NCBI GenBank assembly: GCA_002118135.1
Contig: BDIU01000208.1
Span: forward strand, 1 to 64,000
Reading direction: 5' to 3'
Source of the DNA: Trebouxia sp. TZW2008
Taxonomy: Eukaryota; Chlorophyta; Trebouxiophyceae; Trebouxiales; Trebouxiaceae
Length of the DNA: 64,000 nucleotides
Within the stretch, counting starts at the first letter, position 1. Each line of letters begins with the position of its first letter. Under the pieces are notes generated by a model. That model saw only the letters and a program-made list of their open reading frames with translations, was not told where the DNA came from and ran no database searches. The position numbers and the translations under genes were made by a program. Below, piece after piece: positions 1-12,216 of this stretch.

Positions 1-363
1 AGTAGGGTTAAGGGCTTTCGCCAATCGGCAGAATGGGGCTTCTTGTAATCGGCAGGGCGAAAGCTTTCGGCCCGTTTCGCTGCCGAAAGCTTTCGGCTAT
101 CTGCCCGCTCACTGTGCATAACAAGCACAGAAGACGAAGCAACCCAGAAAACCACCAGACTGCGGCCATTTTGGTTTCATGAGCATCAGCGAGACCTGCA
201 TGCATCTAGGCCTGAGTGCGCGCTGCTGTGTGTTGCACGTGAGCTTGCTCATTCAAGATGCACACACTGCGCAAGCCTGTGCAGAAAACATCGCAGAGCT
301 CGTACAGTTGATTGTAAGGTCTTAGGCCCTTTGTTGTCTCTTGTTGGCGTTGATACCTTGCGC
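1..363. promoter_or_regulatory. 5' flank of the DnaJ gene with paired palindromes
   Basis: I see no gene here. Two near-identical palindromes, with core GAAAGCTTTC, lie at 58-69 and 83-96, about 260-300 bp upstream of the DnaJ start codon. Related half-sites (CTTTCG) occur at about 14-20. They could be a dimeric transcription-factor site. The spacing does not match a canonical heat-shock element, which needs GAA-NN-TTC, so I do not call one. Confidence 0.3.
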
Positions 364-2672
364 ATGGCATCACGCCTTCTGATCGGATGCGTCCAGTCAT
401 GTTCTAGACGTCAGGGTACGTCAAGCAATCTTCTGAGCCGTTGTTGGGTCTCAGCTTGCCAGCAATCAGCTGCACAAACTGAGCTTGGGGAAAGTCACCT
501 GCACACGTTGAGCTCGTGGAGCATACCAGTGGGCCCTCACGGTAAAGATGAGGTGTCCGAGATGACAGCGACAACATCACAGCAGCGAATTGCAGCAAAT
601 CCTTACTGTTGGTATGAGGTGCAGGGTCACAAGTTTGCCAACCTCCCCAGCTTTTGAACTTGAGGCATTTCAGGACTACAACAGGTGACAACTGGGTTGC
701 CAAGCTGCATCAGCAATAGGCACTGCCTCACATGTGGCCTCTGTGGTCCTGCAGCATCTTTTGCCAAGAGAGACTTCTATGAAGTGCTGGGCGTTTCAAA
801 GACCGCCTCTGATGGAGATATCAAGAAGGCATACTACAAACTAGCAAAGCAATATCACCCAGACTCTAACAAGGTAATGATATGTATGAACTTGAAGGCG
901 TCACTGCCAAGCCAGCTGGCAAGACAGAAAGCCTTGGCTCACATGTGCACCACAGCTTGGGCATTCACAATGATGCTGCCAGCCTGGTCAGCATGACCAC
1001 CATACAGCATATTCTGCACCATCTGCACTTCAAATGCATGCGTCTCTACAGGGTGATGAGAAAGCACAAAAGAAGTTTCAGGAGGTCAGCGAAGCCTATG
1101 ACACGCTCAAGGATACCAGCAAGCGCCAAATGTACGACCGCGTCGGCCCAGACGGCATGAATGATATGGGTGGCGGCTTTGGTGGGGCTCAGGGTTTTGG
1201 TGGGTTTCAGGTGAGCTAGCAACACATGAAATGCCCAGCACAGCATTGAACGCATGCAGACGCTCCATCATGATGTCTATACACCCTGATGCATAGGTCA
1301 TACCCATTGCTGCTGAAGCAATTCTCAACAGCAGCAATGATGTAGTCCACAGTCACACTGTGCAACTGTTGTTCTCATCCTAGCTTTACGTATTTGCCAT
1401 GCAAGTACACAGATGCAGCTGTCCTGGGCTGAAATGATTGCTGGCTCAGCAACTTGACACACTTCTGAACGCAGGGAGGAGGGTTCAGGACAGCAAGTGC
1501 AGAAGAAGTGAATGACATTTTCGGCCAGTTCTTTGGGGGAGGTGGAGGTGGCAACTTTGCTGACATGTTTGAGCAGCAAAGGCGACAGGCAGCCATGCGT
1601 GGCGCTGACATGCAAGCTACATTGCGTGTTACGCTGCGGGAGGCTGCAGAGGGGGCGCATAAGACGCTCAAAGTCCCTTCCAGAAATATCAGAGGCCAGC
1701 GAGAAATGAGGACAGTACAAGTGGATATTCCAGCAGGTTTGTCTGATTGCATCTGCATGCAAGCATCATGAAGGAGTCTGACTTTTGAACTGAAGGTTGG
1801 GAATGCAGAAGATCTTCCTGTGTGGCGCTTACCTCTGCAGATTGCGAGATCACAGTGCGACAGTACACATCTGCAACTGATGTGGGTTGCTAGATGTGTA
1901 TGTCACGTGCTGCTAATACAACCCTTGTGACTTGCAAGCTTGATTGCAGCTGATGAGAAAGGTCACACAAATCAGCATCCAATTTCAGCTGTGCGTCATG
2001 CTTTGCTTGGCTGCAGGTATTGACAGTGGGCAAACACTCCAACTGCAAGGGGAGGGAGGCGCCCCAGCAGCCAAAGAGGGTACCCCAGGCAGCCTGTTTG
2101 TGGAGGTCAGTGTGGCTGCAGACCCTGTGCTGAAGCGCCAGGGGCCCCACATCCATGTCTCACTGGATGTAGACTTCATTGATGCCATACTCGGCAATGA
2201 TGCAAAGTGGGTGACAGCTCTGCAGCCTTTTGACTCGAGTGCTCGAAACTGGTTTTTGCTTGCTTTGTTTGCCATAGCTCTGAACAGTGTCTACTCACCT
2301 TGCACGCATGCACAAGTCTCAAGCTTTTGTGACCTGAAGCTGCAGATGGCATGAATGCAACCTTTTGTCATCGCTTTCAGCTTTTCCATTGCATTGGAAT
2401 ATGGTGGCAATATCAGTACTCTGGGTGACATGCAAAGTATGTGATTGTGCAGGGTTGCAACACTGTCAGGTGTCAAGGAACTGTCCATCAGGCCTGGCAC
2501 ACAGCCAGGTGACCGCTTGCGTATGAAAGGCCTGGGCATGCCACAACTAGGCGGCTATGGCAGAGGAGATCAGTTTGTACATGTGAATGTGACCTTGCCC
2601 CGCGGTACTACACAGCGCCAGAGGGAGCTACTCATAGAGTTCCAGAGCGAAGCTAAGCAAAAGGCAGCATGA
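364..2672 (+). CDS. mitochondrial-type DnaJ/Hsp40 co-chaperone lacking the zinc-finger domain
   Basis: Six exons: 364-415, 674-873, 1052-1210, 1475-1736, 2017-2206, 2453-2672; 360 aa. An Arg/Ser-containing leader ([10 protein letters not shown]...) looks like an organelle presequence. The J-domain starts near residue 51 ([10 protein letters not shown]) and carries the HPD loop (QYHPDSNK) that stimulates Hsp70 ATPase. A Gly/Phe region follows ([19 protein letters not shown]). The C-terminal substrate-binding domains end in [14 protein letters not shown]. In class A DnaJ a zinc finger with four CxxCxGxG motifs interrupts the first C-terminal domain. Here the chain runs straight through ([20 protein letters not shown]) with no CxxC motif, and exon 4 is continuous at that point. 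All junctions keep phase. Mitochondrial placement is inferred from the leader and from resemblance to plant mitochondrial DnaJ; a plastid location is possible. Confidence 0.85.
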
Positions 2673-3782
2673 TGTTCAACGCCCGACTTATTCTTGCCAT
2701 ACGTGGGACTGTATAGGCTAGAATCCTCGGTTGTCTCAATTTGCTAGATCTGCATCTGTTCGCACAGTTGAGGGCGTGCATGTGAACAAGCAGTACTAGA
2801 TTTGTCAACACGCATCTAGGCTTAAACCGATGGGTTTTGAACTGAATTTTTGGACTCTCACGGGTCTTGCAAAACTGATCTCAAGATGCATAATGCAATT
2901 GCATGGACAGCTTGACATCGACTGCAGAATTTGTTTTGTCAGCAATAATGTATCATGCCATCTGATACATTCCCGGTCAAACTGCAGCTCATTGCAGCGT
3001 TGTGTTCCTTCAGACGCTACCGGTACACCGTTACTAGCAAAGATAAGGACGTGCGGATATGCAGAGCTCACTGTTTCTGAACAGTAAAACCCAGCTAGTT
3101 GTGCACCTATGAAATTTAATGTGTACAAACTTCAAAAAAGGTGACCCCGACTTCAATCAACTCGCAACTTCAGTAAGCTACACACGCACTTTAGGTTTTG
3201 AGTACCTACAGTCAAATTGCAGGACAGGCCAGGATCTAGTAGTACTAACAAGAGATGCAAAGATCCCGGGCTAAAGTCTAAAACATTTAAACAGGCACGA
3301 AAAACATGCACAAAAAACAGTTCTGAAGGATACAGTAAGCTACAGTCAACTACTGCTAAATGCAAACTGCGTGCCAACCCTGCCGTTTGGCCCATGCACC
3401 ACCAAATGTACACAAAGATCTTTGTGCTTTGCATCAAAACAACCCAACAAATCACAAAGCCGGGAACCCAGTACACGCACAAAAAGCTTGGTGTTGAAAA
3501 TCCTAGCACTGTAAGCAAACCGATAACATACACGCAAGGATGCTTCAAGCCAGGCACCAGTCAGACACAGTTCAGCCTCCTGCACAATGCTTGCTGCCAA
3601 TCATCTGGCGCACTACTTGCACATAGCCCTGCGCCCCACTGACAGCCCCTCGTACAAATAAAAAGAGAGCAACAGTTGCCAAGCTAAAGGCATTCATTAA
3701 GGGCGTCTTCAGTATCAAGTTCACAGTTTATTTGGGCTCCTGCGGCTGCAGCATGCCTGACCAGGGGGTTTCAACCTGCTAT
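2673..3782. other. convergent 3' intergenic region
   Basis: This lies between the DnaJ stop and the stop of the minus-strand STAT-like gene. Open frames on both strands (for example minus 3557-3153) have no recognisable domain and look like chance. It probably holds two 3' UTRs. Confidence 0.5.
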
Positions 3783-6700
3783 CTAATCCTCAGAATGGAC
3801 TGCCTGATGCTGCACATCAGACATCAACCCAAACCGCTGCGAGTGCAGCAAAAAGACCTGCACAGCAGCACATTTTGACTTGAATCTTGGACAACTCATC
3901 TGATGGACATGACAAAATTTGTTTGGGGAGGCTGTAATGATGAGGAATTGTGCACTGTATGGGATCTGTTGATTGCAGCTGTCAGAATAATTGTGACTGC
4001 GGACAGTAGACACAGCTGCATCATACACAACAGCTAAAAAGACGCATCGAGGCCTGCTGCATTTACACAAGATTGTCACCACTATCAGAGCACATGCACT
4101 GCCTACAGCACAATGACTGCACAACAGCAATTTCACTGCTCCAAGCACATGCAGTGCACAATAGCAAGTCCACTGCCCAATGCACGTTCAATGCATACAA
4201 GAACATTCACTAGCCAGAAGCCTGATTGATGTACCTCAGACTTGGGGTAGCGTTGACCAGTCTTTTGGTCCAGAACTTGCTGAGCCTCAAGAATGTCTCT
4301 CACCCAGACCTACATGGCAGCATCTGAAAATGCCATACTGCCGTTGCAAGTATGCCTGTGCAAGGGTGCATGGCACTGACCTTACAACAGCATGTTTGCT
4401 GCCATCTGTCCCAATTTGACCTCAGCTTGAGGCGAGTCAAAGCAGCTGATGCATGCTTATAATAACACAACACAGATGACATTTGCTGTCCATGACAATG
4501 AAGTTATTGAACACTATTCTCAACAGCTGCAGATGACCGATTATCCCCTCCTGTTGACATTGAACTTTGCAATGTCTCAGGTGATGTGCTGCCGATACGG
4601 GGCGTTTCACTTTTCTGTATGCACCTAGCAGGGTCACAATACCCCATTATTGAGCATAGAGATGATGGACCAAGATGCTACACAAGGTAGACAACTGCAT
4701 TTCCTGAAACTGAGACAGTTGCAAACGCTTCTCCAAACAGCTATCCAAGCAGAACAAGTCCATGACGTGTGCAGCCAACAAGCATGGGCCACTGACCTCC
4801 AGGGAGCGTGAGCCAAGCTGGGCGCTGTCCAGGGCCATGTGGCGGCAGCCTCCCCCCTGCACCACTGCAGACACCACCAGGCACCCCGCTAGGCTCAGCC
4901 CAGGCCGCACCAGGAATGTGCCCTGTACCACAAGCCTATCAGCGTCACGACATAGCCCTTTGCACCTCATGATTTGTCATTGCTCTGCAGTCATTGCAAG
5001 CATGCGATGCTATTGAAACGTGAACGATAAAGGACGTCCACAAGACACTTGGGCATTGGGAGTCACAACCAACTTTCATCAACTTGAAAGGTACAAAAAT
5101 GCTGGGAGCTGTGTCCTTCTGTTGAGAACACGCACTGCAAGCCGTGCTGTTGAAGTGCATGAAGACGAGGGAGCGCTCAATTTTCAACAGAAGATGACTG
5201 ATACGGAAGTTGCTGTAGTGCATCCACAGAATATGCTGGTGCACTTATACGGCTTTTCCAATTGGTATGCCAACAATCGCAAGTCATGCCAGCTGAGACT
5301 TGAGTGTGCAAAGTAGCAGAGGCAGTTCATACCACAGGCTGGCCTTTCAGCAGTTGCTCAGCAGCAGGTCTGTCCACAGCAAAGCCGCAGATGGCTGCAG
5401 GGCTGTGCTTCATCCACAGCTGCTGATGGCACCGGAAGATGCGCAAGTAGCTGCACGCATGCACGCAAACTTACAGGTAAGGATTGACAATGTAATCAGG
5501 GTTTTGTTGCTGTGTGCAGGCTGGCGCAGTATGCAGCGCAAGCCTCAACAGCAGAGGGACCATTATGCTGTCCTCTTGAGTGTGTGCTGCTCTCAAATAC
5601 TCATGTATGGCTAACACAAATTGGGTGTTGCATATCTGCATTTGCGCGTGGTGACTCAGCCATGTACGGAGGCTCATCCTGACAAAGGCTCAGAGGCTGG
5701 GTCTGTTCATTACCATGGCCACAAAGAGCAGCTTGTGAGGAGCGCACACCTGAGGTACCACACCCCAAAGTAGGCCCACTTATGAGGCGTGAGCTGCCTG
5801 TCAGCATGCCTCTCCCTGTCCAGCTCATGGAAGCCGGCCACATGCTCCAGCACCCTCAGGTCAGCCATCTCCAGAGGCCGGGCCAAGTTGAAGGCGTTGT
5901 ACTTCCTGCAAGGCAGGTGCTGTGTTATGTGGACAAAGGAGAGAAGAGGAAAAGCAAACAAGATGCACCTTCAGGTCAGCCATCTCAGAGGCTGTGTCAA
6001 GTGGAAGGCATTGAAGTTCCTGCAGGGCAGGTCTTCTGCAATTTGAAGCAAAAGAATTGGTGTTCATAGATGTAATCGTTCCTGCAGGACAGGAGCCATG
6101 CATTGAGGGAAAGTAGAACAGGGCGCATAGAAGTTTGACATGCTGTAGCCAGTCAACAAGGATGGCGCTGTGTGTGCCAAACAGCCTCGCCTAGAATGGA
6201 CAAGCTGGGCTCAGCAACCTCATTCAGCATGAGAGCAGGTTGCTGGGAATGCAAGCGCTACGTCAACGATCAGCAGCAGCTTGATCCTTAGGCATGTGCA
6301 GGCGCACCCTGAAACCTTACATCTTCATGAAGTGCTGGCTGCTGGGCAACCGCAATATTGACACAACCAAACGCTGCTGCTTCAAAGCAGCCTGCACTTT
6401 GTCAGGGCGGGCTCCAGGACGCGTCTTGGTCAAGAGGCAGACTGTGAGTGAAAAGCTGTTGGTGACACGCGCACTCCATCAACAATCATCAACGCTTCCA
6501 GCTCTATCAAAGTATGCCAGCAACTCATCACACGGGCTTCCTTGTGCATGCTGGACTTAACACACTCCTCAGGCAGACTGTGAACGTGGAGCATGTCGGC
6601 AAGACAACCACTGTCGACAGAGCTTACAATTCAACCAGGACATGCCAGCACTCCACTCCACTTCACTGTGCATGCTGGACTCACAGATGTAGTTCAAGTG

Positions 6701-9700
6701 TGAAGCATGGACACAAACTTTGTTGATCGAGCTTACCTCTCAATGAGAGTATGCCAGCGCTGAAAGGTGAAGGGACCAGACGTTGGCCAGTCATGTACAT
6801 CATCCCGCTCTTCAGCATCAGCAGCATTTGTGCCACTGGGAAAGTCAGATGACACCTGTTCCAGCTCTTCAGCCTTTGGGAAAGGGGCTTTGACAGGGCT
6901 TCTGCCCCTTTTTCTGGCCCCTGACCCTGAGGTCATCAGTTCAACCCCTTTCAGGATTTCGAAGGCCTGAAGCCCAACAGGCAAAAGTGTGTTGACATGC
7001 ACCCTTTGTGAAGCACAACCAATGTTTACAGAGCAAGCAAAACTGGAGACCTGGGACAAGCCTGAGTGTTGGATGCCAAATGAAGCTAAGTGATGGATAC
7101 TGAGCATACCAGTCTGGGTGATTGTCATGCACAATAGATCCAGCGTTCACCAGATAGCCAGCAGACATCATGTGACCATTGAAACCCCTGCTGCTTGTCG
7201 AAATGACAATGCTTGCGGAGCCACCTCGACATTGTCTGCAGCGGGAGTTTGATTGGATATTCCCTCAGCACAAACACAAACTCTTTGCAGGCTCTCAACT
7301 GTTATGCACAGCTGCATTGAGCTTCTTGCATCTTGTTCGTATCAAGTCAGTTTGGATAGAATGAGCCTGACGCTTTTGACCCGAACAAGGTGCCATGCAG
7401 ACAATGACAGCCACCTGTATTGCATGCAAGCGCATCAAGAGCAGGCAAAAGCTGCATCATCTTTGACAAGAAAGATACATTGAACAAGCCTTCTGCAGCG
7501 ATAAACATCTGCATACTGCAGTTGCGTATTCTGTTATGTGCTGGCTTGCAGCAATCTGCGTTGGCAGGTGTGGGTGCATAGGTGTGAGCATGGGCTAATC
7601 TGGACATTGCTTCTTTGAGGCACAAGGTCAGGCAAAGATCCTGTTTCACAGGTAATACTTTTGATTGCCCTGCAGGCCTGGCTCACAAAGGACAACAGCA
7701 AACATCAGTGTACAGCATGCAACATGCTGTGATTGTTCTTGACACACAACCATCAAGGCATTACACAACAGTGATAGGTGGTGTGCACCATGCATGATCA
7801 AGTATGCTTTGCCGTTATAGAGTCAAAACAAGCAAGACCAATCCAATTGATTACTTGGGCATATGTGACTGACCTTGGTGAATTGGTCGCAGGCCCTGGA
7901 CATGACAATGGTTGGCACATTGTATTGGAGGTACATGACGTCCTTGGTGGGAAGCACAGCCGCAATGACCAGCCAGCGCGGCTTCATGCGTGATGAGATG
8001 GTGAACTTCAGATCTGCAGCAAGACAATGATGAGTATAATTGATGACCTCCGTGGAAGTAACGCTGTTGATGTGCCTGACAAGCACCTCTGACAGACAGG
8101 CAACAATGAAGTCAAACAGATGCCAGAGCCAAAACAACATGCAGCGTTGACAAAATTTTGTTGTGCAGCAGGATACTGATGCTCGCTGCTTTGCAAACGC
8201 ATCTCTGGTGCCATTGCCTCCAACATCAAACCAATGAAAATCTGAGGGGTTCCATTGCAGTTACCTCTGAAAACAAAGTCTGTGACTCCACCCAGCAAAC
8301 CCTCTTCGTTACCCTGTCCCCCTCTGCCATCATCCCCAACCCCAACGCCCTGATCACCCCTGACTGACTGTTCATTGCACCACAAAGTCTGCTTTACCTC
8401 CCCTCCTGAAACTGCCTCTGTCACAATGTGCTGGTCAGGGTGCCACTGCTGTAAGCTGTTGAGATTGTCTTTGCTCAAGACATATGCCTTCAGCGTCAGC
8501 GGCAGCTTTGTGGGCGTCTCTGACAGCATGGCAACCCTCACCTGCAGCATATGCCCTACATTTTGGTATTTGTACTTGCAAGTCATGGGTTTGACGCACG
8601 ATGCGTGACAGATCTGCTGATAACGTCAAGATAGTATGCAGTGTCTGCAGACGAATATATGCCTTCAAGATGGCTGACTGCTTCGTGATGACACTTGCAG
8701 CATCAGTCCTACAGAAAGTAGTCAGACATTGCACCAAACTTGGCCCAGCCAACGCACTGAAAGGAAAGCAGTCAAGTTGCTTGACAAGTACATGATTTCA
8801 CGTCACCTACAAGCTGCCACATGACTCACCCGAAAGGGAGGGTTGAGGACCTTGCCCGTACAGAGAGGCAGACTGAACATGGATGGAGCAGCAACCAGCT
8901 GCATGAGCAGCTTGGTAGGGGTGGAGGGACCCCTGCCTGACCCCTGCTGGGTCTCTGAACCCACACGGTCTAACTCCTGCCTACCAGAGTTGCTGTGACT
9001 ACGACCCAGCTGGAGGTTGTTGCTGCGAGCCACCTGCAGCTACAATACAGTGTCAGATAAAATGCCTGTCCATGCGCAAGATTAACAGGCTACGACCTGC
9101 GCTGCTTACGTCAAGGCACTTGATGCTACTTCGCATCATGTAAACCTGGCATTCTGCAAGGTGGGGTGCACAGATAAGTAGTTCAGACAGACATGCATTC
9201 TAAATTATCATGAGCATGAAAGGTGAATGACAGGAGGTACGAGCATTTTGGCTGGCTGTGCAGGAAAGGGATATGACAGCAATCCGATGTACCTGACCAA
9301 GGGACGTGACAAGGCTGGGGAAGCTTGATCCTAGTGAGGATTTTGGAGACGCAACAGCAACAGACCGCAGGCCGTCACACACAGCATGAGAGCCGCTGAA
9401 AGCAGGGCCAGCTGAATACACCCTTCCAAGGAAGTGCTGAGTGCCTGCTGAGGTGGACAGATCCCCGCTATCCTCTCTGGCAGGATGTGAAGCAGATGCA
9501 AAATTTGAGGGCATGGGCGCATGGCTTGGGCAGGAATAGTTCTGCCGCGGGCGTACAGTCCTTGCGCTGTCCTGTTGCAGCACCAGTTGATGCCATTGCG
9601 GCAGCTGATGTTGCTGATGCTGAGCCTCCAAATGTGGCTGAAATGAAGGCACTGCCGCGGCCTCAGCTGCATACTGACCCAAGCCAAAGCTGTGGCTGAT

Positions 9701-10639
9701 GTCACTCGATTTGGACACATAACCATCATGCAGATAATTGTTGCTGTGTGCTGGGTTTAGTGCAGACTCTGTCAAGCCATCCGTATGCCATACAGGCTCT
9801 TGATAGGCACTCCCTGGGTATGTGCTTTCAATGCTGCCTGCATGATCTATTGCCAGCTGTGGTGGCGAAGCCAGCTGTCTTGCTTGCTGGTGCTGCTGTT
9901 GCTGGTGGTCCTGCTGCTGCTGATGATAGTGCTGCCGCTGCTGTGAGTGCAGGTAGCTGGGCTCCTGATGATGGTGGCTTGTGGGGTGCTGCAGCTGCTG
10001 ATCAGGAAAGAGCAGGTGATCATGTTGCTGATGCTGACTCCAGGATAGGCGGTGTGATAGCTCTGCGGTGGGAGATGGTGGGTGAGACAGCGGGCCTGTG
10101 ACATGCATACGGTTGAAGGCCATATCTTGGGGACCAGTCTGTGCGCCTGCAGAAGCCCAAGTGTGCAAGCCATCATGTTGTGCAGCTCCACCACGCAGAG
10201 AATGGTCCTGTGGCTGATACACATGCTCAGCTGCTGTATGGACAACATGATTTGCACTGAGCAGCTCAGCTAGCTCTTGCCGTGCTGTCCTGTCATATGC
10301 CTCCCCATCTTGCAGGCTGTCTGTTCTTGAGGCCTGCAAACTCTGACAATCACGTTTGACTGTTGCACCCTGATGTGAACTTGGTTGCAATCCATACAGC
10401 TGAGCTTGCACAAGATCTTTGCTGATTAGAGGCGCAGATTGCTGACTGTTGACCTGAGCAATGGAACTAGGCACGGGATACTGTTGTTGCGTGCGTGCTG
10501 ACTGTTGCTGATTTGACGCCTGTGCTTCTGCCAGATGGCTGAGGACAGCCGACCATATGTTTGTTGGCTGGCTGAAGGCTTGACCAGCATAGCGGCACCA
10601 GACTGTCTGTAGCAGATGCACATTGGCCTCTTCCTCGCC
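3783..10639 (-). CDS. STAT-like protein: Gln/His-rich N-terminus, STAT-type DNA-binding core, linker and SH2 domain (5' end unresolved)
   Basis: Exons read on the minus strand: 10639-9293, 9033-8830, 8541-8398, (8.3-8.2 kb unresolved), 8013-7874, (7.2 kb possible), 6966-6737, 5905-5759, 5450-5333, 4922-4797, 4309-4235, 3857-3783. The 449-codon first exon is low-complexity Gln/His/Ser. The DNA-binding core resembles STAT: TGKVLNPPFRVRVAMLSE, then KFTISSRMKPRWLV and NVPTIVMSRACDQFTK, the last matching the STAT 'LPVVVIS...Q' strand. The linker has HKWAYFGVC. The SH2 domain follows: LLKGQPVGTFLVRPG carries the phosphotyrosine-binding Arg in the position of STAT 'GTFLLRFS', and VWVRDILEAQQVL matches the SH2 tail. 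The protein ends about 25 residues later without the tyrosine tail of animal STATs. Plants have linker-SH2 proteins of this type. The start codon, any coiled coil and one or two central exons are not resolved. Exons from 6966 to the stop join in phase. Confidence 0.7.
5975..6100 (-). pseudogene. decayed copies of a STAT-like exon start (with acceptor) inside its upstream intron
   Basis: The functional exon begins at 5905 after a CCTTGCAG acceptor and reads KYNAFNLARPLEMADLR. In the intron just upstream, 6045-5985 repeats the acceptor and exon start with substitutions (NFNAFHLTQPL-like) and an altered end. A shorter remnant with its CCTGCAG acceptor lies near 6090-6065. Neither joins usefully to the gene. 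The pattern matches other genes in this window. Confidence 0.6.
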
Positions 10640-12216
10640 CTGTACAGTCACGCAGCTTCTGACTATCTACTGTGACTGCTGCTCAAGTACCTTTATGCAG
10701 GCAAAGAGTGATGCAGAACGCTCTCGTGTATGTCTGTGCCTGCTTGGGTTGCGTTCTTCGAGCAGCAGGCAATGTGAAGTCCTTGACAGTTGATGCCTGT
10801 CTGGCTTCAACAGTGCCTGTTGTGGGATCTGTCTGCCAACTGTCAGAGCTCGTCACTCCCGAGACAGGGCCGCCACCTCTCTGCGAAAACAACGCGAGTT
10901 TTTGTCTGGTCACGTTCGCACACTCATGCAACGGTATCGTGCAGCCCAGCAGCTTCTTAAGGCCACTTGAGTGATCTGAACAACGTGGTGACGACAATGC
11001 TGAGCAGTCTGCAAGCGCTATCGATTACTGCAACAAATCACCGCCGAATGTTTGCATATATCGTGCCGTGCTGACCGAAAGTCGCAAAGTTGCTCTGCGA
11101 AAGTCATACTATAGCGGGACGATGGCAGCAGGCCACAACGAACGCAACACCTTGCCAGCAGGCAAGCAACGCGTACCGCTTGCGCATTGCCGGCAGGTTT
11201 CATAGGCGAGGCATGTCAATGAGATGACACTATCTACTTGAATTCAAGCGCTTTCTGATAAGATGTAGTCTCGACATTCGACACAAAGTTAGAGGTTGGC
11301 ACGCGACTCCGTCAAAGACTTGTGTCAGGCATTTTGAGGCCACTTTGAGCTCGCCTTGCTTGCGGAGGCAAGTGCCTGTCGTCAGCATCACGCACATGCA
11401 TGCTCTACGCAGGCACAGTCAGTGTTGCTAGGGCGATTGCACTGATAGTCATTGCTGGGAAGGGTTTCTAATTTGCCGGACAATTTTTGCGCGGGGTCCC
11501 TTCTGAGTGGCAAATTTGTATCACGTCAAGCAGCCACGCCACAAGCAACCTGCCTCATCAGGGGCTTTATGTTGTCAGCAGTTGAAGAAAAATGCTTTGC
11601 ATCAGCTGAGGCATGCTTGCATACGCCGGCCAGCAATCGTGAAATCTGTGACCAAGATTTTGTTGCAAATATACAGAAACGGTTTGAGTAATGCAAGGCA
11701 ATGCTGCAGTGCATGTGCTCAGAGTAAGTCACGCAAGGAAACTAAGGTTGTGTTTGCAGCTGCATGCTCACAAAGGACGATTCGACAGTATGATTGGCAT
11801 GCTGCCTACCTGGGAATAGGTTGAACGCCACAGCGTCACCAACCACATGCTTCCAACGGCAAGAGCAGCAATGGAATTCAAAGCTAGTCTTGTTACAAAG
11901 TGTAAGGTGTCCTAACATGAAGTCGACTCCTTGAGCCACCATAAGTCATGTGACTCAGCGATGCGTGAGCCGTCATGTGCACCACCTGGCCATTGCAAGC
12001 CTATGTGATTCATGAAGTATGAGTACCTTGCTGTGCCCAGAGGTCCTGCCCATTCAAAATCAACAACACAAACAACATTGGCCACCTATGCCCAAGAGAC
12101 ACATATGCTCAGGCGCACATCATGACTACAAGGCTGCACACCTGTAACTCAGAAGCCTGCAGCAACAAAGTCCATGTACTGCTTATGCATGCGTTGGTGG
12201 TCTATGATTGCTCCGC
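10640..12216. other. region without a confident gene
   Basis: This should contain the 5' end of the STAT-like gene (minus strand, from about 10.64 kb upward) and the 3' flank of the Crinkler-like gene. I could not find an ATG-bearing exon that joins in phase to 10639. Open frames at 11452-11824 (+) and 10997-10683 (-) have no recognisable family. Confidence 0.4.

Noticed and set aside
3153..3557. 134-codon minus-strand open frame with hydrophobic stretches
   Set aside because: It lies in the convergent 3' region of DnaJ and the STAT-like gene, has odd Cys/Trp/Leu composition and no splice partner or family resemblance.
9748..10101. Ala/Gly-rich plus-strand open frame
   Set aside because: It is the antisense shadow of the Gln/His codons of the STAT-like first exon.
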